A stretch of DNA of 64,000 bases from Echria macrotheca (Eukaryota > Ascomycota > Sordariomycetes > Sordariales > Schizotheciaceae), in contig MU839844.1 in assembly GCA_030411725.1 (NCBI GenBank), forward strand, positions 513,161 to 577,160, given 5' to 3'. The notes under the pieces are model-generated. The model was not told the DNA's origin and ran no database searches. It was given only the letters and a program-made list of their open reading frames with translations. Of the stretch, positions 12,756-26,000 are shown piece by piece; the stretch's first letter is position 1; every line of letters begins with the position of its first letter. Both the position numbers and the translations under genes were made by a program.

Positions 12756-13514
12756 ATGCCATACAACACGACGGCAATCCCTCCGCGGAAGGAGGTCACA
12801 GGCCAGACTCTTCTCCCCTGTAAGTTTTTGTCTTCTGGTCCTCCTCCTCATCGCAGAAATACTTATGCTCTGCAGTAACCCGAGTCAAAAAGATCATCGC
12901 CGTGGATCCCGATATTTCAGTCTGCTCCAACAATGCAGCCTTTGTGATCACGCTCGCGACTGTAACTGCCCCTGCCATGACCACTCCCATCAACCGTAAA
13001 AGACTGCTAACCCATCCCTAGGAAATGTTCATCCAACACCTCGCCACCGAAGCCCAGAACATGGCCAAGACAGAGCGCAAACCCCGTCGAAACATCCAGT
13101 ACAAAGACATCGGTACATTATCCCCCGTCCACTTTTTGTCCCCACGCTAACGCAACAAAAAAAGCAAACGCAGTAGCCCACCACGACAACCTCGAATTCC
13201 TCGAGGACGTGGTCCCCAAAACAACCACCTACAAGCAGGTCAAGGCCCAGGCCGCCGCCACCCGTGCTAAGCTCAAGGGCGAGAAGGCCGCCGGCGAGGG
13301 CACAGCCGACCAGGTCGGGCAGCTCTCCAACGGGAAGAAGAAGGGCGGCAGCGTCAACGGATCCGGGGCTGCGGGATCATCATCGGCTCCGACGAATGGG
13401 TTTTCTCGCGGCCGGCTACTTGTTGATGATGATCCCAGTTCACAGCTTGAGTTGGAGATGCGACAGGCCCAGTCACAGGGGGATGGTGATGGCGATGTAG
13501 ATATGACAGGATAA
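12756..13514 (+). CDS. DPB3: Histone-fold protein of NF-YC/Dpb3 (POLE4, CHRAC15) type
   Basis: Four exons: 12756-12819, 12876-12961, 13022-13112 and 13165-13514, 196 residues. The histone fold lies at about residues 18-95 (LPLTRVKKIIAVDPD, then FVITLATEMFIQHLATEA, then RRNIQYKDIANAVAHHD), followed by LEFLEDVVPKT. This pattern is that of the NF-YC-like partner that pairs with Dpb4/POLE3 in DNA polymerase epsilon and in CHRAC/ISW2 remodellers. The C-terminal 90 residues are Lys/Ala/Gly-rich and disordered, ending in an acidic DGDVDMTG. The last acceptor is uncertain: 13165 follows AAAAAAAG, whereas 13174 follows the better ACGCAG and would remove three residues (ANA) from helix 3. The gene symbol is by family role; Dls1-type paralogues look alike. 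Confidence 0.85.
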
Positions 13515-13657
13515 ACCGGTCCGAGTACAAGTCCCGTTATGAGTTGATGAATCAAATGCCTTTTTTTCTGCTCGTCTTGAACGCCCAGTTTTCCGCTAGT
13601 TGGGTATTACAGGAGCCAACCCGTACCGAACGCCATAACCTCAAACCCGCAAAACGC

Positions 13658-14749
13658 TTACTCCTCCATCGCGTCATCGTCCACCATAATACCAGGCGGT
13701 AGTCTGCCCTCATTCAACGCCTTCTCCAACCGGATAATCTCCTCCAGGCTATCAGCCTTCTTGATCATGTCCTGCAGCCGCTTGCGCTCCTTGTCGGTGA
13801 GCTTGAGCCTTGACAGTCTCGACGCCGACGCGTCGGCCGATGCGCTCGCCGCGGCCGTGACATCAAACGTCTTTGACTTGATGCCCATGATCTGTGTCCT
13901 CTGTTAACCCCGACCGAACCTGTATGAGACAAAGAGATACTCACGGTAGACGCCAACTCAGTCGGATGGTCCGCCTCGCCAAACAACTCCCTCGCCTTGT
14001 CTCGCTCCGCATCCTTGACCTTGTTATAATCGAGAAACCTGACCGAAGGACACCGCCAGATGACCCAGTACCGATAATGCTATTATCCCCCAATCGAGTC
14101 AGCACCAGCCCCCTTCCCCCCACCTATATCCTATAACCAAGAAAAAAAGACGTACCTCCTTCTTCGTAACCGGATTATCCACCAAAACCAAATGCGTCAA
14201 CCGTCCAAACCGCCCAAGGACATCCAGATCGGCCAGTTCGGCAAGCGAATTCGACGCCAGCACCAAATTCTTCAGGTTAGGCACAGAGTTGGGCATCGAA
14301 GCCTGGATAGTCGCGATCCGGTTCCGCGCAAGCAGGAGCGTCCTCAGCCGCGGCGAGAGCGGAAAGTTGCCGAGCATCTGGATATCGTTGTCGGTGAGGT
14401 CGAAGGCGTCGTGCGGCTATCAATCACATCCCATCAACACCCACTCACTCTCAAGAAAAGAAACGGAGAAGAAAAAAGAAACATACCCCCGCAACACCAA
14501 GATTCTCAATCGCCTGAATTCGATGTCCTGAAAAAGTAGCGACCGAAAAAGTCCCGCGTTATCAATTTTTCTTGTCCTTTCTTGTTTGTATACGGTACGC
14601 CCGCTCGCTCTCTCAAATCACAAGTGTGACAGTGTAATATCTGCTCTTCTCAGAAAAACCAAAAACGCACCTCGGAGATCCATCTCGCGCTCGTGGAGCG
14701 GGTTGAGATATGACAGCGAGTTGCTGATTAGCTCGGCCGTGAGCCGCAT
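13658..14749 (-). CDS. LEA1: U2 small nuclear ribonucleoprotein A' (leucine-rich repeat)
   Basis: Five exons: 14749-14671, 14527-14487, 14416-14156, 14079-13945 and 13891-13658, 249 residues, the usual length of U2A'. It begins MRLTAELISNSLSYLNPL, the family signature, then has LRRs: GHRIQAIENLGVAG, DAFDLTDNDIQMLGNFP, RLRTLLLARNRIATI, NLKNLVLASNSLAEL, LTHLVLVDNPVTKKEHYRYWVIW. The LRR cap VRFLDYNKVKDAERDKA follows. The C-terminal helix-rich part is Ala/Lys/Glu-rich and ends acidic. It binds the U2B'' RRM protein in the U2 snRNP of the spliceosome (nucleus). It is convergent with the histone-fold gene, with stop codons 143 bp apart. Confidence 0.93.
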
Positions 14750-15135
14750 CGTTGCTGGCTAAACCTTTGCGGTTTATCTGGCGTATTTGGGGTGTTATTT
14801 CGGGTGCTGGTCGAGATCGTGCAGTTCGTTGCCGACAGTGCGATTCGTGGTCGTCGGAAAGCGCAACGCCAAAACAATTGCCAGAGCTAGGTACCTCGAA
14901 ATCACGGCAGGTCGCGTGGGGCATCGCGAGGCTGCACTCCAGAAATTTAGAGTGGGTCCTCGCTGCATCACATTCGCGTCAGCTCCAAACCCTAACCCTT
15001 GTCGGCCAAATTCACAGGGTCAACGACGTTTATGGACTTGGAAATTACACGCTCAGCTAACGATATCTGACATGTATGAGGCAGTACCCGTGTCTAATAG
15101 CCAGGTCTACTTCCCGCTTTATCAAACAATGCTGG
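14750..15135. other. Intergenic, LEA1 promoter and VPS15 3' side
   Basis: No coding frame. It contains the telobox-like motif AAACCCTAACCCTT at 14987-15000, about 240 bp upstream of the LEA1 start codon. Confidence 0.5.
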
Positions 15136-18100
15136 CTACTGAAATATAAAGACAACGCCACCTCGATCCGCCGAGATGCTCATGGGGAACGGCGACTCCA
15201 ACAACGCGACATCGGTAATCGTGTCCAGATGACTAGTCAGTAGCTGTTGCTGTTCCTGTGAGACCACTGTCGACCGCGGCGGCTTCGTCGTTCGCCCTTT
15301 GGATCCTGTCGCCGACCCCCCATGCGACGATTCCTTCCTCGCCAGCTTCTCCGTATGTAGGGTCATAGACGCCGTCGGATGGCTTGCCGTATACGTCGGC
15401 ATTCCCTCATCCGGTTGAAGCCCGTTGAACACCAAGCTCCCCTCGATCCTCGTAACGTCCCAGAACCGAAGCTTCTTGTCCGAGCCGCCCGTGATGATAA
15501 AAGCCGAACGCACATCGCGTTGCTCATCAGTCGCTCCTATGCTCGCCAACATGGCCCGGACTCCACGGTCCGCGTTCGGCGTGGCCAACGGCTCGATGTT
15601 GGTGCCGTACCTCCCCAGCATCCCCTCCGGTTTATCTTCGTCCACTTCCCACGCCTCGTACCCCCTGGGTCCCTCCTTGTTGCCCCCGACGCGGTATATC
15701 TCGCGACACAGCGTGCGCTCCAGGTCCCATACCGTCACTTCGCCCTGGCCAGTCCCGCCCGACACACACACCCACTTTCCCCTTCCCTTGGTCGGATGGA
15801 TGCAGACCCGGTAGATAGCTCCCTTGCCAGGAACACCCCAGCCCCGAACACGCAGCTTGAACCGGAGGTCCCAGAGGTCCAGCACGCCATGCGATGTGCC
15901 CAAGCACAGCCAATTTCTCTTACGATCGATAGTGAAGCATGTCGGCGTCCCGTGGTGAACCGGGTTCTCCAGCCGGAATATCAGCTCCATGGTCCGCAAA
16001 TCAATGCCCATGATGACCGACTTGTTCGTCGCCAGTACCAGCACTGATTTGGCCTCCTGCTTGAAGTGCTCGCACCAGACGGCATACTCGCCATCGACGA
16101 GCTGGTGCTCACGCAACAGGCGAATCCTGGTGTACCGGAAGTTGCTATTCGTAAATACCGACTCGACCTTGGCCACGTGGACACTGCCATCCGTTGCGCA
16201 ACTGACGAAGCTGTGCGTGCATTCGATGAAGCATGCAGCCAGGACCTTCGCACCGGTTGCATGTCGATGCGTAAGTCTTGACCTAGTCTGTACATTCCGC
16301 TCGAGCCGCTGCGTGTCCCACACTCTGACGCAGCCATCATCGCCAGCAGTAAGAAAGAACTGATGGTCCGGCGCAACCACGATGCGGTTGATGGCGCCGG
16401 TATGCTCTGCGAAGGTCGCCACCACCTTCCCGCTCGGCTTCCAGAATTCCTCCTTAGGCTTTCCATTAGCACCCATGACGGTTCTTGACATCTTCCGATG
16501 CGAAACTGGAGTGACCAGTGGTCCAAACTCTTGGATGTCGTGAGGAAACTGATCGACAAACATAGAGTCGAGCATCTTGATAACGCTTGGGTCGTTGCCG
16601 GTATAATTGTGGCTAGCACGCACTCCGCTCTTCGCCCGCTCTCCGGCAGCCTCCCTCTCCGGTGGATGAAGCCGTTGCGGATGCGAAAATGGTACATCCA
16701 TCTCGCCGAAGGCGTTTGTCTCGGTGGTCCCTACATCAGGGCCTGATTTCCCGCTATCCTTGCGGTTTATGAGATTCATAGCGCTCGCTTGGTGCCGAAG
16801 CCTTCTCGTCGAATAAGGAGCATCTTGAACGGACGAGTCATCATCCAGAGGAGAAAGCATCGCCGCCTTGCCCATGGCGTTGGATTCTCGTCTCGATCCG
16901 TCTCCGCGATCAGCATCTGCCGGGTTCGTCTCCTCCAAGGCGCGTCTACCAGTTGCAGACATCGGGGACCCATTGTCTCGACTGCCAAGCCGAGACAAGA
17001 GATTGTCAGCTCGTCGCTTCTTGTTGTGCGAGTCGTCGATAGACACCGAGGCGTCCAGCAGAGCATCTCTCAGGGTCTTCGGAGCAGAAGCATCCTCAAC
17101 ATTCGTTGGCGGCGGAGGGCGGCCGGGTTCATCGTCAAACAAAATCGTTTGGACCACACCACCAAGCGCCCTAGCCTTGATGACTCCGTTCGAACCGGTT
17201 TCGACACCGAGTTCATTGCCCTTGTCCTTCTCCTTATCTGCTTGAACACTCGCCCCCCCAGCATTCTTCATCCGACCAAGACGCCATAGGAAGTCCCTGA
17301 GCGCGAGAAGCTTTGTCTCATCCTCTTGGGCCAACCCGAGGTTCCGAAGCTTGTTGATCCACTGTTCGTCTTCGTCATTCTTCCCGATCACGGCGGGAGC
17401 CTGAGTAGCGGAATCCCTTCCTGCTCTGCCGCTTAGAGAGGAACCAAAGGTACCGCCACGAACATTCTGTACTGGTTTCCAGAAATCCGCCTTGACGGTC
17501 TTAGACGCCCAAAGTAGAGCCTGATCATATACAGAACGGGAGAGGGGTTTCTGCAGCGCTTCCAAGAGGTCCAGCTCCGTGAATTTCGGCAACCTCGAGG
17601 GCTTCAGGAAGGGCTTGATCAAAGGCATGACTTGGACGTCCAGGTATGCTTGGCTCAGACAGCGGTTTCCCGCTGCGAGAAACATCACAGCCGCCTCGCG
17701 AATCCAGATGTTTGGATGTATCGTGAATCTGGCAGTCAACGAGACCAATTCCAGAAACGTTGTCTTGGTGAAGAGTCCCAGGTTCGCCAGTTCTGCCAGT
17801 GCGTATAGCGCCCCGTAAACGACATACTCCTCTGGGTCCGCCACGGCCTGAATCATCAGGGGAAGAATGAAGTGCTCCAGGGTGACGTTCCCGAGGAAGG
17901 CAGAAATGCCTACGATGGTATCGAAGAACGCACACTTGAGCATCCAGTCCCGGTCGTTGAGGTAGGTATTCAAATGTGTGAGGAGAATATCGTTGGACTG
18001 TGGCGCCCCGAAGAAGACACATAGGTCCGGAACCGAGCTGAGAAAGGCCCGGCGTACGGACGGGTCCGGGTCTTCGATGAGCACCCTTGTGTGTGCTTCA

Positions 18101-19849
18101 AATATTTCGACCATCTCTCGTCGCGTCTCGTCAAAGACCTCATCAAAGGCAGTCTCGGGTTGGTTCCCTGGCTCGACCTCTGGATCTGTGATGGTTGCAG
18201 AGCCATCTGCCCGTACCGTAGCTGCCATCAATAGGAATCGGTCGGCTATGGTCGCAAGTCGTCCGAGCGAAGCGGCATAGGTGGCTCGCACGATAGGTGC
18301 CGGCAGACGCGACGAGCCCACCAGAGACGCCTGCATTCTGGGCAAGATGTATTCGAGGAATATTTGTGAATTTATCGGCGTGACTGCTCTTACGAGATCC
18401 AGGAGCTGCGTGATAGTCCGGATAGCGGACACCACCACCATGTCACACTTGTCGTTGAGTAAGACCATGAGATAGGGTAGGACCCGATCCAACTTGGCTT
18501 CATCCGTCAAGCGCTCCGAGAAGGCCAGCATGATATCACAGGCCTGGATTTTCGTGGCAGCCCGAGCCGCATTGCGGATTGATGACACAATCAGAGTCAA
18601 GAAGATCAGGGTGCCGTCATCCGTGGATCGGGGCTTGTCCATAGTCGACACATAGTGCTGGTTGTTTGGAATGTTGAGCCGGAGTGGGTAGTATCGGAGT
18701 CCCAATCTTGGGGCTGGCTGAGCCTCCAGGGGCTGCAGTTTATCGTCCTGGTAGCCGAGAAAGTAGCTGATCTTGTCAAACTCTCGCCATACGCGCTCGA
18801 TCCTCTTGTCGGCCTCGCCGAGCGTCTTGGCCGAGCCGGGACCCGCGTATCGGTGGGGTGATGGGTTCGTGATGAGTTCCATGTATTGGTGTAGAAAGTT
18901 GTAAAAGTATGCAGGAAACACTTTGCCTTTCCAGAACTCTAGGTATTCCTCGGCCGAGTACCGCTTTTGGGGATCCAGCTGGATCATGTGAGCAATCATT
19001 TCTCGCAGCTCCCTGTCCGGGATCCTGCTCAGATGGGATATGTTCGGGTCGTATTCGCCCCGGCGGTACTTGTACAGCTGGCTCAGGCTGAAGATGGGCG
19101 CCTCGAGGAACAACTCTGCAATGACGCAGCCAGCACTGAAGACATCCATAGCCCACGTCACTTTTGCGTCCGGATCGGCCTCCTCGCCGGGTGGAAGAAA
19201 TCTCTCGGGCGCCAGATAACATGTTCTCCGGCCGGATGTATCAAAGTAATAAGAAAAGTCGGCCGGGTTGTCTTCGGGCAGCATGACCCGCTTGAACGAC
19301 GAGGAGAAGTCGGACAGGTATAACCAGTTCCACGACGTCACGAGGGTATTCTCCGTCTTGATATCTCCATGATATATATCTTTGCTGTGGCAGTCGCGCA
19401 GGGCGCAGAGCAGCTGAAAAGCAAGCCACTTTTTCTCGATGTCCTCGAGGAACGGTCGCGTACTAAGACGGTCATAGAGCGAGTTATAGCAAAACTGTCG
19501 GACCAAATACCCGTTCGTCTCGGTTTCGATGGCTCGTTGGTAGGGCAGAGCATTGGGGACATCGGCAAGAGCTCGTCGCTCACCTGGCATGCCACGTCAG
19601 CTCTGGGCCGTCGTTATCGGCCTATATGACAAACTTACGGATGATGGCCTGCTTGTATTTATCCAGCGACATCTGGTACGGCTTTATGAGCACCTTTACG
19701 AGCACCACTCCGTCCTGGTGGCGGGCGCGGATGGTCTTCATGAAGCGCGCCGTGCCCATCGACTTCTCGTAGACCAGGTCGGCGAGCTCAGGGACATCGA
19801 TCCCGGCAGCCCCGGGCGGGGGCGCCGTCAGCGAGAACCCCTGGCCCAT
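15136..19849 (-). CDS. VPS15: Vps15, regulatory pseudokinase subunit of class III PI3-kinase
   Basis: Exons 19849-19639 and 19583-15136; the intron (GTAAGT...GCCAG) joins IIR/ERRALADV. 1552 residues, as in other filamentous fungi. It starts MGQGFSL, so N-myristoylation at Gly2 is expected. The kinase-like domain spans residues 25-310, with YHGDIKTENTLVTSWNW in place of the HRD loop, YLSDFSS in place of DFG and TCYLAPERF. HEAT repeats follow at about 380-760. A disordered Ser/Arg/Asp-rich linker covers about 790-1090, and a WD40 propeller about 1095-1552 (FAEHTGAINRIVVAPDHQFF, GDDGCVRVWDT and so on). With Vps34 and Vps30/Atg6 it makes PI3P for endosomal sorting and autophagy. Confidence 0.96.
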
Positions 19850-21103
19850 GGTCGCGTCGAGTCGTCAAGATGGCAAGATGTTGAGTCAAGATCGGCCGGC
19901 ACCTAAGCTACCGAAAGTAGAGTAAGCCGTGGGACATCTTGAAGCTCGCCGGCTTGATTGGAAGTCGCCGGCTGGCTTCGACGTTCGGTGGCGGGGAAAG
20001 TACTGGAGCGAAGTGGGTTCCGTATAGAGCTCCCGCCTTCCTAGTGAGTTCCTCGATGCATGCGATGCCACGATGCGACAGGTGGTGGCGGGCAGATCAG
20101 ACAGGCAGGCACCGGTGATGAGTGCAAGTCAACAGCTGCTGGCAGGAGGTCGACCTGACGGCACCCGAACCCAATCAGCTGCCACGCGATAAGATAAGCG
20201 GGAGCCGCGTCCCGCTGAGCTCCGCCCCCACCATCAAGTCTCCGGATTCTCAGCCTTGTGGAACCTAAGGTACACAAAACGAGTCAAAGAAAACAGTCGT
20301 ACAGAAACAGGTGTTTACATACATTTTGGGTCTAACCCCGTCTCAACTGTTACGAAGAGCTGGGGTTACAGGGGGTAAACCACGTCTACACTACCAGCTG
20401 GATCTTCGGAACACCAGCACCTCTACTGACAAAATCCACCACATGCACGGAGTTTCGTACACTTGCGCAGTCAGGTAAAGTAAACGTGAGCGCCTCTGGT
20501 ATTCCAAGGGATGCTCGCAGAACGTCTGGGCTAGCTATACACGCATAATCCAGCCCACCATCACTTCCCGGCCACCGACAACAAATCTGCTCCAAGCCGC
20601 CATCAGGTCCAATTACACAACATGCGCCCTCCTAAACTCCGCCCAAACACCAATTTTGGTCAACAACCGGGTATATAGAACAATCGTGAATCGAACCGGA
20701 GGGCGCATCGTCGACATTCCTACCGTCAGGCCGGCTTTCCCCGTCCTATCCATCTCTACCCCGCCGTCTGTAGCCCAACACCGCATCTAACCCAAGCAGT
20801 GGTATCGCTGCTGTCTCGAGTTTGTTCGTAACTGCTGCTCTGTTTGCGGGAGTCTATGCGCAGGATAACGAGAGCCATGATCACCGAGAAATTGAAAGGT
20901 AAAAAAGTGCTGAGCCCAGGGCCGCGTCTTGTGACCGAGACGAAGCCCGGATGCAGGGAAAATCAGCAGGCAGAATGCTCGCCGGGGAGTAACATGTCGT
21001 GTGTACCGAACGCCGAAACCAATGCCGAGCCGACAGGCTTTCATCGAGACATTATTCAAGAGTAATAAAGGAAGGAGTATTGCGTCGTAAACATGAGCTA
21101 ACC
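19850..21103. other. Intergenic between VPS15 and SH3 membrane protein
   Basis: 1.25 kb including the VPS15 promoter side. Frames seen here are short and compositionally random. Nothing else is recognised. Confidence 0.5.
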
Positions 21104-23042
21104 TCAAGACCCCGTGGTCGTTGTCATCTGGTGAGCGCTTGACCCCGTCTCGGTTGACCCATCGCCTTCGATCGTCTTCCTCCAATGCTCTGGGAGGCAG
21201 ACACACACCAATGGGAACGCCTTGATCTCACCACTCACGGGTGGTGACGTGTCACGCATCCGCCCCGATGTGTTGGAGACTCCGCTATCGCGTTGGGCTT
21301 GCCGACGTGCTTCCCACTCCTCTGCCCGCTCATCCACCAAGATACCAGTTGCCCATCCGTCATCCCAGATGCCCACCACTTTGAGCATGTCTCCGCGCTC
21401 CAGCGTGAACTCATCAGCCGCACGCGGCTGGTAAGCCCAAAGCACAGCAACACGGTCCCCAGGATGGATGTCATCCTGAGAGTAGTAATCCTTGAAGAAT
21501 GGCAGCTGCTCTGACTGCTGGCTCGCCATTCCTTGGGGCGACGACATCCCTCCAGCGCTAGTAGGGGATTGCGGGTCCTCGCCTCCCAGGGCAGAACTGC
21601 TCGAGAGCGAGCCGTTTCTTCGTAGCGTCGTAGGGGGCGGGCGCAAAACACCAGGCGCTCCGCGATCTGATTCGGGACTATCGCCAAACCCATCGGAGGA
21701 TGAGTGGTCGTCACCCTGCCTCCTTCCTCTGCCTGCGTAGGCAGCCGTCGCCGCAACAGCAGCAGCTCCGCCCATGTCGCGTATTCCGTGATGCGAGGGA
21801 GCATCTCCAGAATGCCCCTCGAGAGCAGACATCCGCGCTATCCTCCCACCCGGGAGGACCTCATATCCTGGCGAAACGTTGCTCTGGGTCATTCCCTGCG
21901 GTGGAAGAACACCTTTCCTGCTGGGCGATGGCTGGTTGAATATGCTCCCACTCTGGCTTCCCGTACGGTTGCGGCGGTGCCGAAGCAGGAGCCAGATGAG
22001 TGCGGCAATGAGCGCGAGGCCCGCAACACCACCGATGACAGCCCCGGCAATTTTGCCTCCGCTCACACCACTACCGCCATCTGCCACAGGAACTCCGGTC
22101 GATGAAGAAGTTGCAGTCGGAAGAGTGGTCGTGAAGGTCATGGTCGGTGTGATCGATGGGAGGACCACGCCGGCACATCGCGTTTCAGCCTTGGAGCTGT
22201 AGCAGCACGTGTCGGTAGAGTTGATACCTCCAGAGGCGCAATACGAGCACAATCCGATCGTGCTGTTGCCATATCCGCAATTCTCAGGCTCGTTGGCGAC
22301 GCCTGGGATACACTGGGCACTAGACAATGAATCCGCAGGCAGCGCACACGTCGTAAAGTCGGCCCTGATCTGGGTCAAGGCGTTGTTACTTGGACTGGAG
22401 CACAGCTGGTTATCATTAATGACGTAGAATTCGCTCTCGGCAAATTGGGCCTGTTGACTGTTAGCGGCAACACCGGCGAAGGGGCCATAGCACGTACGCA
22501 TGTGTCTGCGCAGACTGGTCGCGAGTTTGCCGGCGCCAGTTTGCAGCTGTCGATGGAGTTCTGGATAATAGCATTACATATTACGGTGGTTGTATACCGT
22601 GCGTACAGATCACTGGTATTGGTAAGGCTGATGCCTCCGCATCCGAGGAGCGTTTGGTATCTGCGAATTGTTAGAACGGCGTTGGAGACCAAAAGCGCGC
22701 AAACATACTTCTCCTGGACGTAGTTGGTTTGTACATGAAGTTGTAATCGGTCGTCAAAACTCTTGACGTCCGATACGAATTGAAGAAAAGGACTAGGCGG
22801 TGTCAGTACAACAGGTCCGGATCAAGCCGGACAAAGTGAACATACAATAGTCCGACGACGAAAGGGTCGGTCGACACTGATGCCGACTGGAAGGCATTAC
22901 ACGCTTTGGAGCCCCGAAGCGGTATGCAAGCGGCCATTGCCGCTGGTGATGTCGATAACAGCGAGAGCAGAATCGCTTTGCTTCCCGGTCGACGAGGTCC
23001 CCTCCTCCTCCCCGACGTCCGTCGACCAATTGGCGCGTCCAT
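21104..23042 (-). CDS. Single-pass membrane protein with cytoplasmic SH3 domain
   Basis: Four exons: 23042-22846, 22792-22709, 22660-22498 and 22450-21104, 596 residues. All introns are 46-53 nt with GTATGT or GTACGT donors. The start ATG (MDAPIGRRTSG) is followed by a hydrophobic signal-like segment SKAILLSLLSTSPAAMAA. The extracellular half is Cys-rich (LGCGG, CKLAP, VCADTC, CAL, CIPG, CGYG, CSYC, TCCYS) with N-glycosylation sites. A transmembrane helix GAVIGGVAGLALIAALIWLLL at about residues 300-320 precedes a long Ser/Gly/Pro-rich cytoplasmic region. An SH3 domain lies near residues 490-560 (VLWAYQPRAADEFTLERGDML, KVVGIWDDGWATG, FPLVCVCLP). The architecture recalls Fus1-like or cell-wall-sensor-like proteins that recruit polarity or MAPK partners; the specific role is unknown. 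Confidence 0.85.
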
Positions 23043-26000
23043 GCCGACTGGGTGCTGATAGGTCGCCAGTTTGGATCCTCCAGTGCGGTTGGGCGTCGAA
23101 CAGTTCGTCGTCAATGATGGTAGTGTCACCGTGATTCCGGATTCATGACTGTCCTCAGATCCTCTCACTCATCGTCCCAATGCGCGCGGTTGAGTCGGAA
23201 GGTTGTCGAGCACAGCAGGTAGGAAGCAGGCGTCGCTTTCCTAGTTGCGGCTTCCACGGAGGGCTCTCGATTCGTGCGCGTCGGATTGGCTAACCGGAAC
23301 TCTCGGTCGATGATGGTCAGGCCTGGCAGACTTTGTTTTGGGTCGCGATTACGGCCGGCAGCAAGCTGAGGTTGGTGCGCTGCCCTGTGAGAAAAAAGTC
23401 GGGGTCGGGACCCGCAGCATATATGCGAGAAGGAGCGGGAGCAGCTTGGGGGAGGCACGGAGCGGCTCCAGGTCTCTCTTGTCGGTCTTCCTGGATTAAT
23501 GCAGCTGCGGGTTGTAGTGGAGGGCAGCAGACACCTCGACAGAGGGGGGGCAGCGAAGATCGAGGTGGTTGGGTGGGTGTGCAGGTTCAACACGGCTACT
23601 GCGAGGAACCAAACGCGATTTGGCCACTGCAGGTGCACAAGCGTTGCGGGTGCAGGAACACGGACGGGAGAGAATTTACAACTCGGAAGCAGAGGGTGGG
23701 TGAATCGGGTCGGTAGGCGAAAAGAGCGGCACAAACGAGGGGAAGAAACCAAAGAGTGTCGAAGGGGGTGGACGGTGCACCGTGAAGGGCGACGGGAGAT
23801 ATCACGGCTCCGCGAGGGACGGGAAGAAAGAAGGTGAAGAGGTCGAGAGAGTCGAGAAAGTGAACTGGAAGGCGGGAAGCTGTGGATTTCGTGCAAGAGC
23901 CAGATCCAATTTCGCTTGAGATTAAGGTCCCTGGACGCCTCCTACCCTATGAGGACTAGACCACCCATGTCAAGGGGAAGCCCACGACCCTTGTCGTCCG
24001 TTTTTGCGGTTAATTCAAGGACGTGCACTTCGCGAGCAGTCCGAAGAAAACAAGTCGTTGAGCAGCGACATTACAGAATCTCGAGTTGCGAATCTGGCTG
24101 AAAGCCGGCGCTTGCGGGAGAGAGAGGATACGGTGCCCGGTGCTAAGAGTCCCCTGATCTCTCGGCAGTGTCTGCTAAGCCGGAATGCATTGCGATATCG
24201 TTCTGGGTTTGGCAGATCATGGTAATGCGGTCCTGCGATGCCGGGCTGGCGTCCCCCTTTCTGGGGGAGGGCTTCCAGCAAATTTGGAGGGACGGCATCC
24301 CACGATAAAGGCTAGTTTATGAAGAGGATGGCTACCGGATATACGTATGAGCCACTTTGCGGCCTCTGCCCAGTTGTTGTCTGTCAACAAGACTCGGCGA
24401 GATGCACCGTCCGGAGATCTGGGCGGTGCTCGGATGTGTGGCTTGTGTTGAAGCTTCATAAATCCCGAAAACACCAGGGATTGTTGGCGTGTTCTGAGCA
24501 ACAGCCGAGAAACCAAACGTCTGGTTGAGCCCTAGGCTTGTTCGGCCATGGTAAGGCTCTGCGGCTTTGCACTCGTCAAAAGCCTGTCATCTTGTCTCTA
24601 TCCACGACAAACGAATATCGCTTCAGCAGGTTTCGCCGTGACTGCACTTGCATCTGCAGATTCCAGGCCAGGATTCGGTCGAAGAGACAAAGAAGGCTCT
24701 CATTGGCTCAGGAAGTGCTGCACGAAACCTCGCGCAAAGTGGATTCCAGGGCCGACCCGTTTCGAACAGGCGGCCGTCCCAATTATTGGTCGCCGGAAAT
24801 TTATGAGACAAAAAGTGGCAGCAGGGCCTCTCCCCGCCGCTGCCCCGCGACAACGAACCCGTCACGGTCCACTGCGGAAACATCACACACTTCCCAGGAC
24901 TTCTTCAGCGATAGTGGACACTCGGACAATCTCTTGTTCTCCCAAGACATTCTCGCAGAAGCGGTCGAAGCCGGCACTGGCACGCTCCGTTCTTTTTTTG
25001 ACTCCCACGCGCAGAATGGCATCTTGGAGACCGCCCGGCAGCAGACTGCAAGAGCGGGATGGAGATGGCCTTGGACGCCAGGAAAAGAAGCAACGCGGGC
25101 GCACGACCAATCTAATTAGGCGCCCGCGGTGCGCGAGCAGCACGGTGAGTGGCCCAGGGAGCGCGCGACGCGTCGCTATGTCGGACAGGATGGCAGCCGG
25201 AAGATGATGTGGTCGGTCAGCCGCCCCAATGATACCAGCTATTCTTGGAATCGCGGCAGTGGGATTGTCGCAGCCGCCAGATGAGCCAACGGCTCAACCG
25301 CAAATTGTCGTCATCTGGATTCTGGACCAGCTCCCGATTGCCGAACCGACGGCATGCCACCCTCGCCACCGCCGACTCCAACCTTTTCGTTCTCCAACTT
25401 TTGGGGGCATTCCCAATCGAGCATTCTGGTCGCTGTGCGTCACCGCACTGCACGCAATGGCCCGCTCAGACCGTTGTTGTGCATCATGGATGGCGGCGAT
25501 TTGCTGGTGTTCGTCCAAGGTGGGTGCGGGTGGGTGTTTCCCCGCAGTCTGTTCAGTTTTGCGAGAGTTCTTGCGATGCAGATCAGAGGCGTTGAGCTGA
25601 CCACCACAGCCTCATACCAGACGATCCTAGGGGAGCCACCGAGTGGTGAAGCTCACCTAATTCGCATCTGACTGGCCCAGAGCTTGGAGGAACAGCTGAA
25701 GCTGATGCTTAGAAGATGTTCAGATGGTCACCGCGTTCAGATGAAGTGCTTAGGTTCTCGGTGAGCGTGGTGAGCTTGGGAAGTCGGAAGGGTATTCATG
25801 CAGCATCTCCAGCCAAGTGGCACAAAAGCGGGATCCCTTGTTGTCCAGCCAGTTTGCCTCCACCACACCCCACGATGAGGTATTGCTGCTCCCCGGCGGC
25901 GGCGAGGACGCTGGAACCGTGGAGTCGGCTCGATGTCGCAGAGGGGTCGCGGCAAAATCACCCACACACCCGCACAGATGCCCGGTTACCGCCTGCTCCC

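Noticed and set aside
23165..23896. 243-codon minus-strand frame upstream of the SH3 gene
   Set aside because: Ser/Pro/Arg-rich low-complexity frame in a pyrimidine-rich leader; most likely 5' untranslated sequence.
24538..25207. Two overlapping plus-strand frames of 190-220 codons
   Set aside because: Neither has a family-like pattern and they overlap in different frames, which points to chance.
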